64,000 bases of DNA from JAFDWR01 sp038216655 (GCA_038216655.1 JBBQPZ010000012.1:1-64000), one strand, 5' to 3'. Shown: positions 1 to 7,693, counted from the first letter of the stretch. The notes: generated from the letters alone by a model not told the origin. A program made the numbers and translations.

Positions 1-323
1 TTTTGTTTTCCGGCAAAGCAGTTTCAGATTGGATGTGTGACCTTTTTTTGCCCAATTAATGTGTAACGGAATTCAACAAAAAGTATTGGTCCAAAAATAA
101 TTTCTACTACCTCGTACACAGTTTGAACGATCCTTTATACATGGTACGACAATAATGATCCTTCAGAAAACGTAACAGTCGATGCATTAACGTAAGATGT
201 AGGTGGGAGTATGGGTATGGGCAGTGTTAAATGTAGATAGAGTCAGAGGTATACGTAGTGGTGAAGGTGGAAGTGTAGGTAGGTAATGCTCTAAGTAGAA
301 AGAGGGGTAGAGTGTTGTAAAGC
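1..323. other. Intergenic region with no recognisable gene
   Basis: No credible coding region is visible. The first 180 bases are AT-rich compared with the rest of the window and contain T and A runs. From about 190 on, the + strand becomes strongly G/T/A-biased with many GTAGG and GGTA words that look like decayed copies of the hexamer repeat that follows. An open frame on the minus strand here translates mostly to runs of threonine and is a repeat artefact. The left window edge may carry the promoter of a gene outside the window. Confidence 0.6.
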
Positions 324-580
324 TGGTAGTGGTAGTGGTAGTGGTAGGGGTAGTGGTGATGGTAAAGGTGGTTGTTACGCTACTGGTAGTGGTAGTGGTA
401 GTGGTAGTGGTAGTGGTAGTGGTAGTGGTAGTGCGGAAGTGGCAGTTTCGATTTCTCTGCCAACGCTCGGCGATTCCTGTCAGGTCCCTCGATGTCGCTA
501 GGGCTCGCTCGGGATGACAAATACACTCACTGATCTGCCACTGCCACTGCCACTGCCACTGCCACTGCCGCTGCCACTGC
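324..580. repeat. Hexamer-armed inverted repeat element (GGTAGT / TGCCAC arms)
   Basis: The left arm has GGTAGT hexamers at 324-341, degenerate hexamers to about 375, then eight perfect GGTAGT copies at 385-432. The right arm, at 536-580, is seven TGCCAC-type hexamers (one is TGCCGC) plus a partial unit. Read in reverse complement it is GTGGCA, a one-letter variant of the left unit, so the arms are imperfectly inverted. The right arm abuts the stop codon of the gene at 581-1192. The spacer (433-535) has no gene but carries a second repeat at 484-519. Confidence 0.75.
484..519. repeat. Short dispersed-type repeat inside the hexamer element
   Basis: On the minus strand this reads TGTCATCCCGAGCGAGCCC followed by TAGCGACATCGAGGGACC. 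It resembles the CATYCCGAGCG...GAGGGAYCT intergenic repeat that I recall from many unrelated bacterial genomes. That likeness rests on memory, not on a search. It codes for nothing here and sits in the spacer between the two hexamer arms. Confidence 0.4.
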
Positions 581-1192
581 TCACGAAGCCTTGCGCTGCG
601 GGAACTGCACCTTGCTGAGTCGAGCAAGCAGGTGCATCTCGTCGTTGGCCGAGACCTCGAGGGCGGCGCAGAGGGGGCACTCGTCAAGGCCCTTGCGAAC
701 CAGGTGGTTGCCGCAGGTCGTGTATTCGTTGTGGCGGAGCATCGCGAAGCTGAAGCGTTGAGCTTGGCAGGTGGGGCAGCCGAAACAGGCGTTGACCCAA
801 CCGAGGCCCTCGCCGGCGGCTCGGCCAAAGGCGCTCGGTCCGGCGTAATTGCCGTCGTGGTCGTAGCACGCGAGGTTGCGGCTATCGAGCAGGCTGTAGG
901 CGCTAGGTGCGCCGCTCGCGTCGCGGATGAAGCGGTTGAAGCTGTGGCGATGTCCCTTTTCGCAGATCACGCTGATGTTCTTGAGTTCGATGACGTCACC
1001 GCTGCGGACAAGACGAGATCGAACCTCTTCGCGCCGAGCGCGGAGGGTGGCAAGCTCTGATTCGATCTCGTCGGCGTTCTCGGTTGGAGCCACCGGAAGC
1101 CGGACGATCTTCGGCTCGGGCTTTCGCTTCTGCGTCGTGTAGAACATGACGATGGTGGCGATGCAGAGAAGAAGAGGAATGAGGATTGACAT
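581..1192 (-). CDS. Membrane-anchored cysteine-rich protein, possible zinc binding
   Basis: The product has 203 residues and is not a family I recognise. One hydrophobic segment at residues 1-19 would anchor it in the inner membrane. A charged stretch at about 38-62 (acidic, then Arg-rich) looks helical or coiled coil. The rest is a Cys-rich soluble domain with two CxxC pairs (C139/C142 and C172/C175) and further Cys/His at C77, H81, H83, C109, C136, C160 and H163, suggesting zinc binding. The ATG at 1192 is the only start that keeps the membrane segment. The stop codon directly touches the hexamer repeat at 536-580. No function is proposed. Confidence 0.75.
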   Translation of the reverse strand: MSILIPLLLCIATIVMFYTTQKRKPEPKIVRLPVAPTENADEIESELATLRARREEVRSRLVRSGDVIELKNISVICEKGHRHSFNRFIRDASGAPSAYSLLDSRNLACYDHDGNYAGPSAFGRAAGEGLGWVNACFGCPTCQAQRFSFAMLRHNEYTTCGNHLVRKGLDECPLCAALEVSANDEMHLLARLSKVQFPQRKAS

Positions 1193-1261
1193 GTTCGGCT
1201 CTCAGACAGGATTGATGCTGTCGCCGCAAGAGCCGTGCCAGAGAGAGTGTTGAGGCTAGAG

Positions 1262-1585
1262 CTATTTTCGCATCGCGTTCTTGACCGCCAGGTAGGCGCC
1301 GCCGAGGAAGGTGCCGATCAACATGCCGGCGATGGCGCCGAGGCCGGCTCCCATTAGGGGGCTGTCCGCACTGCCCCATCTCATCGCGTAGCCGACCAAC
1401 CCGAAGATCAGCATCCCACCGAGCAAGGCGGCGAGTTGGATCAGGTTGTCGGAGAGGCGCAGGTTCGGGACGAACCCGACCTTGTCAGCGATCTGTTGGA
1501 GTTGATTCTCCTGGCTCGGCACTTCCAGAAAGACCGGAGGAGGCGCGACCGGCTGAACGGGAGGCGGCTCGGGCGTTTCCTTCAT
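1262..1585 (-). CDS. Small two-helix membrane protein with proline-rich N-terminus
   Basis: From the ATG at 1585 the product has 107 residues. It has a proline-rich start (residues 5-22), a short amphipathic region, then two hydrophobic helices at about 48-68 and 74-99. The second helix is a glycine/alanine zipper, a pattern seen in small oligomeric membrane proteins. An in-frame ATG at 1624 would add 13 residues and would overlap the start codon of the divergent gene at 1623. The inner ATG is preferred, but no strong ribosome binding site decides between them. The function is unknown. Confidence 0.6.
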   Translation of the reverse strand: MKETPEPPPVQPVAPPPVFLEVPSQENQLQQIADKVGFVPNLRLSDNLIQLAALLGGMLIFGLVGYAMRWGSADSPLMGAGLGAIAGMLIGTFLGGAYLAVKNAMRK

Positions 1586-1622
1586 GGGTTCATAGTAGGC
1601 GATTGCCGGTACGCTTGACGTC

Positions 1623-2507
1623 ATGCTTCGACCGATTCTTTCGTCACCGGGAGCCGAATTACGCCGCTTGATGTCCGAGGGATGCGTGGTGATGCCGGGC
1701 GTTTTCAACGGCATCTCGGCCGTGTCCGCGCACAAGGCGGGGGCGCAGGCGCTGTATCTGAGCGGAGCGGGGATTACGAATGCTCTGCTCGGCGTGCCCG
1801 ACATCGCGCTCGCATCTCTCACCGAGTTCGCGCAGGTCGCGGCGACGGTGACCCAGGTCGCGCCCGTTCCGGTGCTGTCAGACGCGGACACCGGGTTCGG
1901 CGAGGCGTTGAACACGATGCGCACGGTGATCGAGATGGAGCGTGCCGGGCTGGCGGGGATTCATCTGGAGGACCAGCTGTCGCCCAAGCGATGCGGCCAC
2001 CTCGACGGCAAGGCAGTGATCCCGGCACTGGAGATGGCGCAGAAGATCCGCGCGGCGGTGGATAGCAAACGCGACCCGTCGTTCATCATCTGCGCGCGGA
2101 CCGACGCGCGCGGCGTCGAAGGCCTCGACGCCGCGATCATGCGGGCGCAGGTTTACGTGGACGCAGGAGCGGACGTGATCTTCCCCGAGGGGCTGACCTC
2201 AGAGGCGGAGTTCGAGTCGTTCCGCGCGGAGGTCGGTGGCCCGCTCTTGGCCAACATGACGGAGTTCGGCAAAACCCCAATCATCCCCGCGTCACGGTTT
2301 GGCGAGATGGGCTACCAGATGGTGATCTACCCAATGACCGGATTCCGGCTGATGCTGCGGGCGTTGGACGAAGGGTATGCGGAGCTACTGAAGACGGGCA
2401 CGCAGGCGGGGATGCTAGACCGGATGCGGACGCGGGCGGAGTTGTACGAGCGGATCGACTACGCGGATTACGACGCGAAGGATTCGTTCTGGATTAACGG
2501 GTTTTAG
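1623..2507 (+). CDS. prpB: Methylisocitrate lyase / PEP mutase family lyase
   Basis: The protein has 294 residues, the usual length for the isocitrate lyase/PEP mutase superfamily. It would cleave 2-methylisocitrate to pyruvate and succinate in propionate breakdown. The family signature KRCGHLDGK is at residues 122-130, with the catalytic Cys at 124. The metal-binding DADTGFG stretch is at 87-93 and EDQ at 116-118. The ATG at 1623 gives a normal N-terminus. A citrate synthase follows 173 bases later, which fits a methylcitrate-cycle pair, although no prpD is seen. A relaxed-specificity oxaloacetate or carboxyphosphonoenolpyruvate lyase is the main alternative. Confidence 0.88.
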   Translation: MLRPILSSPGAELRRLMSEGCVVMPGVFNGISAVSAHKAGAQALYLSGAGITNALLGVPDIALASLTEFAQVAATVTQVAPVPVLSDADTGFGEALNTMRTVIEMERAGLAGIHLEDQLSPKRCGHLDGKAVIPALEMAQKIRAAVDSKRDPSFIICARTDARGVEGLDAAIMRAQVYVDAGADVIFPEGLTSEAEFESFRAEVGGPLLANMTEFGKTPIIPASRFGEMGYQMVIYPMTGFRLMLRALDEGYAELLKTGTQAGMLDRMRTRAELYERIDYADYDAKDSFWINGF

Positions 2508-2559
2508 GCAAATGGCGAGCAAGCTCGGCGCGCTCCCAAACCCGACCGATGCCGGAGCG

Positions 2560-2626
2560 CTGACACTCCTGTCGGCTCTGCAACGCACAAGGCGGCAGAA
2601 AGAGCGAGGCCGACAAGAGTGTCGGC
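2560..2626. repeat. Inverted repeat between prpB and citrate synthase (REP-like)
   Basis: The left arm (2560-2578, CTGACACTCCTGTCGGCTC) and the right arm (2608-2626) are near-perfect inverted copies around a 29-base spacer. The core is GACACTCYTGTCGGC. There is no T-run after it, so it is not a typical terminator. It could be a dispersed palindromic repeat, or a stem in the leader of the downstream gene. Confidence 0.6.
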
Positions 2627-2680
2627 GGTCCGGCGGTGGGTAAACTTCGGCCTCAATCCTGACTGATTCGAAGAAGAACC

Positions 2681-3832
2681 ATGAGCGCACCTACCGCCAA
2701 CAAATACGACAATTACTCGCCCGGGCTTGAGGGAGTCGTTGCCGGCATTAGCACGATCTCCGATATCGATAGCGACCGCAGTTCTCTGCAATACCGAGGC
2801 TACGATGTCCACGACCTTGCCGAGAGGGGGTCCTTCGAGCAGACGGCTTATCTTCTGATCAACAAGAAGCTGCCCACTCAAGCCGAGCTTACTGCGTTCA
2901 AGAAGACGCTCGCCGAGGAATATCAGGTTCCCGAGGCCGTGTACACCGCGCTGAAGGCGCTGCCGAAGGACACGCATCCGATGGACGCGATCCGGACCGC
3001 TTACTCGGTGCTCGCGCCGTTCGATCCGGACTACACTGTTCTCTCGACCGACAACGAAGCCAATATCCGCAAAGCGATTCGCATCGTGGCCAAGGCCGGC
3101 ACGATGGTCGGAAACGGGCACCGCATCCGACAGGGTCTCGCGCCGCTCGAGCCGCGCAAGGACTTGGGAATTGCGGCCAATTTCCTCTATCTGATCACCG
3201 GCGCCGAGCCGATCGCCAAGACCGTCGAGGTCATGGATGCTTCGCTCACGCTGTACGCCGAGCACGGCTTTAACGCTTCGACCTTCGCTTGCCGCGTCAC
3301 TTGCGCGACGTTGAGCGATCTTTACAGCGGCGTGGTGACGGGAATCGGCACGCTCCGCGGCCCGCTGCACGGTGGCGCGAACGAAGAGGCGATGAAGATG
3401 ATCCTCGAGATCGGCGAGGCGAGCAACGCTCAGGCGTGGATCGACGACGCGCTTGCCACCAAGAAGAAGATCATGGGCTTCGGCCATCGCGAATACAAGA
3501 AGGGCGACAGCCGCGCGATGTATTTGACCAAGGTCGCTAAAGAGCTTGGACAAGAGCAGGGGAACACGAAGTTTGGGGACATCGCGGACATTCTTGAGAA
3601 GACCATGCTCGACCGCAAGAATCTCCATCCGAACGTGGACTTCCCGGCGGCCTACGCCTACTACCTCCTGGGCATCCCCATCGACCTCTACACGCCGATC
3701 TTCGTAGTCGCGCGAGTCAGCGGCTGGAGCGCCCATGCGATCGAGCAGCTCGCCAACAACCGCCTCATCCGCCCGACGGTGATCTACGAAGGCGAGAAGA
3801 ACCTCACGTACCCGGAGATCGGTCAGCGCTAA
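2681..3832 (+). CDS. gltA: Citrate synthase / 2-methylcitrate synthase
   Basis: The enzyme has 383 residues, the short type II-like length shared by many bacterial citrate and 2-methylcitrate synthases. It condenses acetyl-CoA (or propionyl-CoA) with oxaloacetate in the cytoplasm. The catalytic triad is visible: H230 in GPLHGGANEEA, H269 in MGFGHREYKKGD and D320 in HPNVDFPAAY. The ATG at 2681 follows a weak AAGAAG ribosome site. Its position after a prpB-like gene suggests a methylcitrate synthase role, but sequence alone does not separate the two activities. A strong terminator follows at once. Confidence 0.9.
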   Translation: MSAPTANKYDNYSPGLEGVVAGISTISDIDSDRSSLQYRGYDVHDLAERGSFEQTAYLLINKKLPTQAELTAFKKTLAEEYQVPEAVYTALKALPKDTHPMDAIRTAYSVLAPFDPDYTVLSTDNEANIRKAIRIVAKAGTMVGNGHRIRQGLAPLEPRKDLGIAANFLYLITGAEPIAKTVEVMDASLTLYAEHGFNASTFACRVTCATLSDLYSGVVTGIGTLRGPLHGGANEEAMKMILEIGEASNAQAWIDDALATKKKIMGFGHREYKKGDSRAMYLTKVAKELGQEQGNTKFGDIADILEKTMLDRKNLHPNVDFPAAYAYYLLGIPIDLYTPIFVVARVSGWSAHAIEQLANNRLIRPTVIYEGEKNLTYPEIGQR

Positions 3833-3858
3833 ACGCAACCCGGTTGTTCGGAAGGAAA

Positions 3859-3892
3859 GCCCGCGAAGTGCCCTTCGCGGGCTTCTTCTTTT
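3859..3892 (+). terminator. Rho-independent terminator after citrate synthase
   Basis: A perfect 10-bp stem (GCCCGCGAAG at 3859-3868, CTTCGCGGGC at 3873-3882) with a TGCC loop is followed by TTCTTCTTTT. It lies 27 bases after the citrate synthase stop. Confidence 0.9.
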
Positions 3893-4016
3893 GTAAGGGG
3901 TAAGGAGGTAAAGGGAAGGGGGAGTCTGGGAGTTGGGCAGTTTTCGCTGGACGATCCAATCGGTCGAAGGGTGATCTGTTTCCCCCGCTTTACCCCTTAC
4001 GCTTTACCCCCTTTAC
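3893..4016. repeat. Short-tandem-armed inverted repeat between two terminators
   Basis: The left arm (3893-3922) is built of GTAAGGG, GTAAGGAG and GTAAAGGG. The right arm (3987-4016) is built of CTTTACC, CCTTACG, CTTTACCCC and CTTTAC, which is the same 7-8 bp family inverted. The roughly 64-base spacer has no gene. The arms abut the T-runs of the two convergent terminators, so the T-rich and A-rich ends of the terminators extend the symmetry. Confidence 0.6.
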
Positions 4017-4057
4017 AAAAGAAGGAACGCACCTGCGAAGAGAATCCTTCGCAGGTG
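4017..4057 (-). terminator. Rho-independent terminator after the PEP-CTERM gene
   Basis: On the minus strand, an 11-bp stem (plus-strand CACCTGCGAAG at 4030-4040 pairing with 4047-4057) with a 6-base loop is followed by CGTTCCTTCTTTT. It lies 25 bases after the stop of the PEP-CTERM gene at 4082. Confidence 0.85.
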
Positions 4058-4081
4058 CCCAAATTGGGTCGACGGAGTTGG

Positions 4082-4786
4082 TTAGGCTCGGTTCTTTCGT
4101 CGGCGACGTAGAAGCAGGCCGCCAAGCCCGATCGCGAGGATCGAGGCGGGTTCGGGCACCGGGCTACCGATTTGGAACGTGTCGACGAAAATGATGCCGT
4201 AGTTGCTCTGACCAAAATTCGCGAGCAGATTCGGGCCGGGGACGCCCGCACCATAGCTGAACGCGCTTACTGAGCCGCTGTTAAGTCTGCTGTTCGTGGC
4301 AAGGTCGAACCCGCCGCCGAACGTCGGCCCTGCGACGGGATCAAAGCCGCCCGAGTTGTAGGTTTGGAAGGCACCGGGAGCGTCGCCCCGCTCGTTGAAC
4401 TTCACGGCTGCGCCGGTGATATTGAAAAGGAAAGCGGTCCGCTCCGGCAACGTGTTCGCGAAATGATAGCCCTCGCTGGTATTCCAGCTCAAAGGATTGT
4501 AACCGCCGAGCAAGTCTCCGTTATCGGTGGTGATGACGGTGAACGTGCGCCCTTGGCCGTCGACGGATGGGTGGAACCCATTCGCGCTCGTCGCAGTCTT
4601 CCCGTCACCGATCGTGTGCGCAAAGATTCGAGTGAGAACAAGATCGCCTTCGCCCAGCCAACTCGCAAGTTGATTCGCTTTGGCGACATCGATGGTATTG
4701 CTTCCGCCGATGATGACGGTTGCGGCCATGGAATTGGCGCAGACGACGCCGAGAGCGGCGACGATGAGGAGAGATTTACTTCGCAT
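4082..4786 (-). CDS. PEP-CTERM sorting domain protein
   Basis: The product has 234 residues. It begins with a Sec signal peptide (residues 1-21, cleavage after NSMA) and ends with the tripartite exosortase signal: VPEPAS near residue 210, a hydrophobic helix, and the Arg-rich tail RRRRKNRA. Such proteins are exported, processed by exosortase and placed at the cell surface or in the exopolysaccharide matrix. The middle part is rich in Gly, Asn and Thr, with no catalytic motif I recognise. An exosortase gene lies 16 kb away at 20824. The ATG at 4786 has AGGG about nine bases upstream. Its own terminator follows. Confidence 0.88.
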   Translation of the reverse strand: MRSKSLLIVAALGVVCANSMAATVIIGGSNTIDVAKANQLASWLGEGDLVLTRIFAHTIGDGKTATSANGFHPSVDGQGRTFTVITTDNGDLLGGYNPLSWNTSEGYHFANTLPERTAFLFNITGAAVKFNERGDAPGAFQTYNSGGFDPVAGPTFGGGFDLATNSRLNSGSVSAFSYGAGVPGPNLLANFGQSNYGIIFVDTFQIGSPVPEPASILAIGLGGLLLRRRRKNRA

Positions 4787-4797
4787 ATGGACGACCC

Positions 4798-4820
4798 TGA
4801 GCCGAGGCTCAAGACGTCTT
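4798..4820. promoter_or_regulatory. Two adjacent palindromes upstream of the PEP-CTERM gene
   Basis: TGAGCCGAGGCTCA (4798-4811) and AAGACGTCTT (4811-4820) lie 12-34 bases upstream of the PEP-CTERM start codon. They may be operator sites or leader hairpins. There is no supporting second copy in the window. Confidence 0.3.
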
Positions 4821-4877
4821 CAGAAAAATCGCGCAAAGTTGTGACAGGACGTGCCGGAACTCAGCAATTTCACGAGG

Positions 4878-5582
4878 CTAGCCAAAGAACGCATCGGCCG
4901 CGAGGATCGAGCGCGACTCGCCTCCCACGGAGCAGAGCAACTCCCCGCGCGATCCCACCCCCAAGGCAAGGGCGTCGGTTCCGTCGAGAAGGGAATAGTG
5001 CTTGCCGGGCGTGTCGTCAAAGATGCTCCAGATGGACGCCAGGTCTGTCCAGTGATCCGGTTCGGGCAGGTGGGCGAGACGGTCGACAATCTCGCGGGCG
5101 ACGGCAACCGGATCATAAGTCCCACCATGCGCGATGGCGAGGCTCGTTGCCCTGTCCGCAATCTCGGATGGGAAAGTGAGCTGGTTCAAATTGATTCCGA
5201 TCCCAACGATCGGAACCGACCGCCCCTTCGGATCAGCCACGATTTCGGTGAGAATCCCGCCGAGCTTCCGTCCGTGGAGACAGAGATCGTTCGGCCAGCG
5301 CAACTGACAGTGGAGCGCACCCGCGGCGGCGAGGGCCAGGTTCATCCCCACAAGGTGCGGCTCCTTGTGGTCTGCATAGTCCCGGAAAATCAGAGACATC
5401 GTAAGCGACTCATCCCGTTCGCTCAGCCAGGTGCGGTCAAACCGCCCGCGCCCATCGGTCTGATGGCGGGCCAACACGATCCCTACTTCGCCCCCGGACT
5501 TCAATTGCTCGGCGGCAACGGCCTGGGTCGAAGTGACCTCGTCAAGTTCGAGCCAGTTGTAGCGGGTGGTGGGAGAACGCAT
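4878..5582 (-). CDS. birA: Biotin--[acetyl-CoA-carboxylase] ligase
   Basis: The protein has 234 residues and attaches biotin to the carboxyl carrier protein through biotinyl-AMP. The biotin/ATP loop is GRGRFDRTW (residues about 44-52), and the active-site motif is RWPNDLCLHGRKLGGIL, with the catalytic Lys in RKLGGIL and GIGINLN following. The length matches the monofunctional class without the N-terminal DNA-binding domain, so it should not act as a repressor. The ATG is at 5582. nadC lies upstream on the same strand, a common pairing, but the 99-base gap holds an octamer inverted repeat. Confidence 0.93.
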   Translation of the reverse strand: MRSPTTRYNWLELDEVTSTQAVAAEQLKSGGEVGIVLARHQTDGRGRFDRTWLSERDESLTMSLIFRDYADHKEPHLVGMNLALAAAGALHCQLRWPNDLCLHGRKLGGILTEIVADPKGRSVPIVGIGINLNQLTFPSEIADRATSLAIAHGGTYDPVAVAREIVDRLAHLPEPDHWTDLASIWSIFDDTPGKHYSLLDGTDALALGVGSRGELLCSVGGESRSILAADAFFG

Positions 5583-5594
5583 GGTTTTCGGGAA

Positions 5595-5675
5595 GGTATT
5601 TGGGTATTGAGGTATGGGTGTGGCTGGCGCAGTTTGGGAATGGGAATGCCCTCAATACCCAAATACCCCAATACC
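5595..5675. repeat. Gene-less octamer-armed inverted repeat between nadC and birA
   Basis: The left arm is GGTATTTG, GGTATTGA, GGTATGGG (5595-5618). The right arm is TCAATACC, CAAATACC, CCAATACC (5652-5675), three octamers each way around a 33-base spacer. The unit is the same octamer as in the arms at 57397-57428 and 57882-57913. No reading frame fits inside. It separates two genes that are often adjacent. Confidence 0.8.
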
Positions 5676-5681
5676 GTCTCT

Positions 5682-6536
5682 CTACTCAAACTCCAAGTGG
5701 AACGCCAGGCTCGGCGCGGAGTGGGTTAGCGCTCCTACCGAGATGATGTCGACGCCGGTTTGGGCGACGCCTTTGACGGTGTCGAGGTTGATGCCGCCGC
5801 TGGCTTCGAAGAGGGCTTTGCCGGCGTAGGTCTTGACGACCTCACGCATCATGAATGGGTCCATGTTGTCGAGGAGGATCACCTCCGCGCCGGCTTCGAT
5901 CGCCTCCCGCACTTGCTCGGGCGTTTCGCATTCGACCTCAATCTTGATCATGTGCGAGATCTGGCTCCGAACCGTCTCGACGGCCCTGCGCACGCCGCCG
6001 AGGGCGGCGATGTGGTTGTCTTTGATCATCGCCCCATCGAAGAGCCCCATCCGGTGATTGGACCCGCCACCGCAGCGCACGGCGTATTTCTGGAGGGCCC
6101 GCAGCCCGGGGAGAGTCTTGCGGGTGTCAACGATCTTGGCCTTCGTGCCGTTGAGGCGATGCACGAACTGCGAAGTCAAGGTGGAAACCCCGCTCAGATG
6201 CATCAGGAAATTGAGCGCGGTGCGTTCCGCGGCGAGTGCCTTTCGAACCGGCAGCAAGCCTTCGATCACCGTCTGGCCTCGTGAGACGGCGTCGCCGTCA
6301 TTTCGGACCACAGTGATTGAGCACTCCTCAGGGTCGTTGGGATAGGGGGCGAGGAGAAACTCCGCGATGCCGACTCCGCAAAGGATGCCGTCCCCCTGGG
6401 CTTCGATCTTCCAATTGACCAGAAGATCGGGGGGTAAAGCTTGGCCGGTGATATCTCCGAAGCCGAGATCCTCGGCGAGGGCGTCCTCGACGATGAGTGT
6501 CCATCCGGACGGCTCCGGTTCCAGCCAAATGCTCAC
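5682..6536 (-). CDS. nadC: Nicotinate-nucleotide pyrophosphorylase (carboxylating)
   Basis: The protein has 284 residues, a standard length. It converts quinolinate and PRPP to nicotinate mononucleotide, CO2 and pyrophosphate in de novo NAD synthesis. The sequence shows the N-terminal sandwich domain and the barrel with the signature DTRKTLPGLRALQKYAV, then GGGSNHRMGL, IKDNHI, EVECET, LLDNM and ASGGI in the usual order. A GTG start at 6536, preceded by GAGG, gives the expected N-terminus. It is upstream of birA on the same strand. nadA and nadB are not in the window. Confidence 0.94.
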   Translation of the reverse strand: MSIWLEPEPSGWTLIVEDALAEDLGFGDITGQALPPDLLVNWKIEAQGDGILCGVGIAEFLLAPYPNDPEECSITVVRNDGDAVSRGQTVIEGLLPVRKALAAERTALNFLMHLSGVSTLTSQFVHRLNGTKAKIVDTRKTLPGLRALQKYAVRCGGGSNHRMGLFDGAMIKDNHIAALGGVRRAVETVRSQISHMIKIEVECETPEQVREAIEAGAEVILLDNMDPFMMREVVKTYAGKALFEASGGINLDTVKGVAQTGVDIISVGALTHSAPSLAFHLEFE

Positions 6537-6550
6537 CTCAACGGTTTACC

Positions 6551-7693
6551 CTAGCCGCCGGTCGAGGGACTGCCCGCCGTTGCTCCGTCATTGGTGATCG
6601 TAGTGATCAAACCACCGTTGGGACCCATCTTTCGGATCTCGCGTCCCGAACCGGTGTCTTCCGCGAAGTACACGGACGCGCCGTCCTGGCTGAATACCGG
6701 CTCACCATCGTTTGCCATCGTATTCGTCAGTCGCGTGGTGGAGCCACCCGCGCTTGGGATACGCATCAGTTGGCCGTTGGGGGTCGCCGTACCGAAATCC
6801 TGCACGTAAATGAGGGTTGATCCGTCAGGGCTCCAGGTCGGCTGGTTCTCGTTCGAGGGATCTGAAGTGAGCGCGAACGCCCCCGTCCCATCGGCATTCA
6901 TCACGTAAACGTCGTCGTTAGTGGTCCCCGAGACAAAGGCGATCTTGGTCCCGTCGGGACTCCAGCGGGGCTCGTAAGCACCGCCCGCGAAGTTCGTGAG
7001 CTGGGCTACGCCCGAGCCGTTCGCGTTCATCGAGAGGATCTGAGGCATCCCAGTCCGGTAGGAGACGAAGACGATCTTCGTGCCGTCCGCGCTGAAGTTG
7101 GGTGAGACGTTGTCGTTGGAACCCGGCGTGAGATCGTTGGGGCTCGTTCCATCGAGATTCGCCACGTAGATGTGCGCAAAGGCACCCCAATTGACAAAGG
7201 CGACCTTCGAGTAGTCCTTCGCCAGAGACGGCTCATCGGGGAACAGGGCGCCGAGCACGATGTCAGTTCGTACCGTGCCGTCTAGGTGGCTGTGAACCAA
7301 TCCGACCGATCCCGAGAGGTCGCTGGTATAGACGAGGAAAGGACCGGTATCGCCGGTGCCGCCGCTCGTCGTGCCGCCACTCGTGGTGCCACCGCTGGTG
7401 GTTCCTCCACTAGTCGTGCCGCCACTCGTCGTTCCTCCGCTCGTGGTACCGCCGCTGGTTGTGCCGCCACTTGTGGTGCCTCCGCTCGTGGTGCCACCGC
7501 TGGTGGTGCCTCCGCTCGTCGTGCCACCACTGGTGGTTCCGCCGCTCGTGTTGCCCCCACCGTTACCGCCGCCGTTGCCTCCACCGGACGAGCCGGCAGA
7601 TCCGCCACCGCCGCCGCATCCAATGAGGATCACGGCAGCTACGAAAAGCGCGGAAAATACACTAACAGGTCGATTACGGCGTCCCGGCATCAT
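6551..7693 (-). CDS. TolB-like beta-propeller lipoprotein with a TSGGT repeat linker
   Basis: The product has about 380 residues. It has a lipoprotein signal peptide with lipobox LIGC near residue 26, then a Gly-rich stretch and about a dozen perfect TSGGT pentapeptides (DNA about 7355-7555). A six-bladed propeller follows, built of PD40/WD40-like TolB repeats with motifs WSPDGTKIAFV and WSPDGSTLIYV. It is probably tethered to the outer membrane or periplasm, with the repeat acting as a flexible spacer. The ATG at 7693 is chosen; ATG at 7690 and GTG at 7696 are adjacent alternatives. The ligand or partner is unknown. It lies just upstream of nadC but is probably unrelated to it. Confidence 0.82.
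   Translation of the reverse strand: MMPGRRNRPVSVFSALFVAAVILIGCGGGGGSAGSSGGGNGGGNGGGNTSGGTTSGGTTSGGTTSGGTTSGGTTSGGTTSGGTTSGGTTSGGTTSGGTTSGGTTSGGTTSGGTGDTGPFLVYTSDLSGSVGLVHSHLDGTVRTDIVLGALFPDEPSLAKDYSKVAFVNWGAFAHIYVANLDGTSPNDLTPGSNDNVSPNFSADGTKIVFVSYRTGMPQILSMNANGSGVAQLTNFAGGAYEPRWSPDGTKIAFVSGTTNDDVYVMNADGTGAFALTSDPSNENQPTWSPDGSTLIYVQDFGTATPNGQLMRIPSAGGSTTRLTNTMANDGEPVFSQDGASVYFAEDTGSGREIRKMGPNGGLITTITNDGATAGSPSTGG

Noticed and set aside
385..580. Possible CRISPR or centromere-like iterons
   Set aside because: Hexamer units lack spacers and no cas, parAB, rep or dnaA gene is nearby.
187..828. Minus-strand open frame coding mostly poly-threonine and repeated Gln/Trp
   Set aside because: It runs through the hexamer repeat and across the real gene at 581-1192 in another frame; composition is that of the repeat.
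2504..3838. Long open frame antisense to citrate synthase
   Set aside because: A shadow of GC-rich codon bias; the sense strand has the full citrate synthase catalytic residues.
5614..5829. Small plus-strand frame over the nadC-birA gap
   Set aside because: It consists of repeat and antisense nadC; no ribosome site or family.
7355..7555. Regular repeat that could be taken for a CRISPR array
   Set aside because: Units are 15 bases with no spacers and are translated as TSGGT in a lipoprotein.
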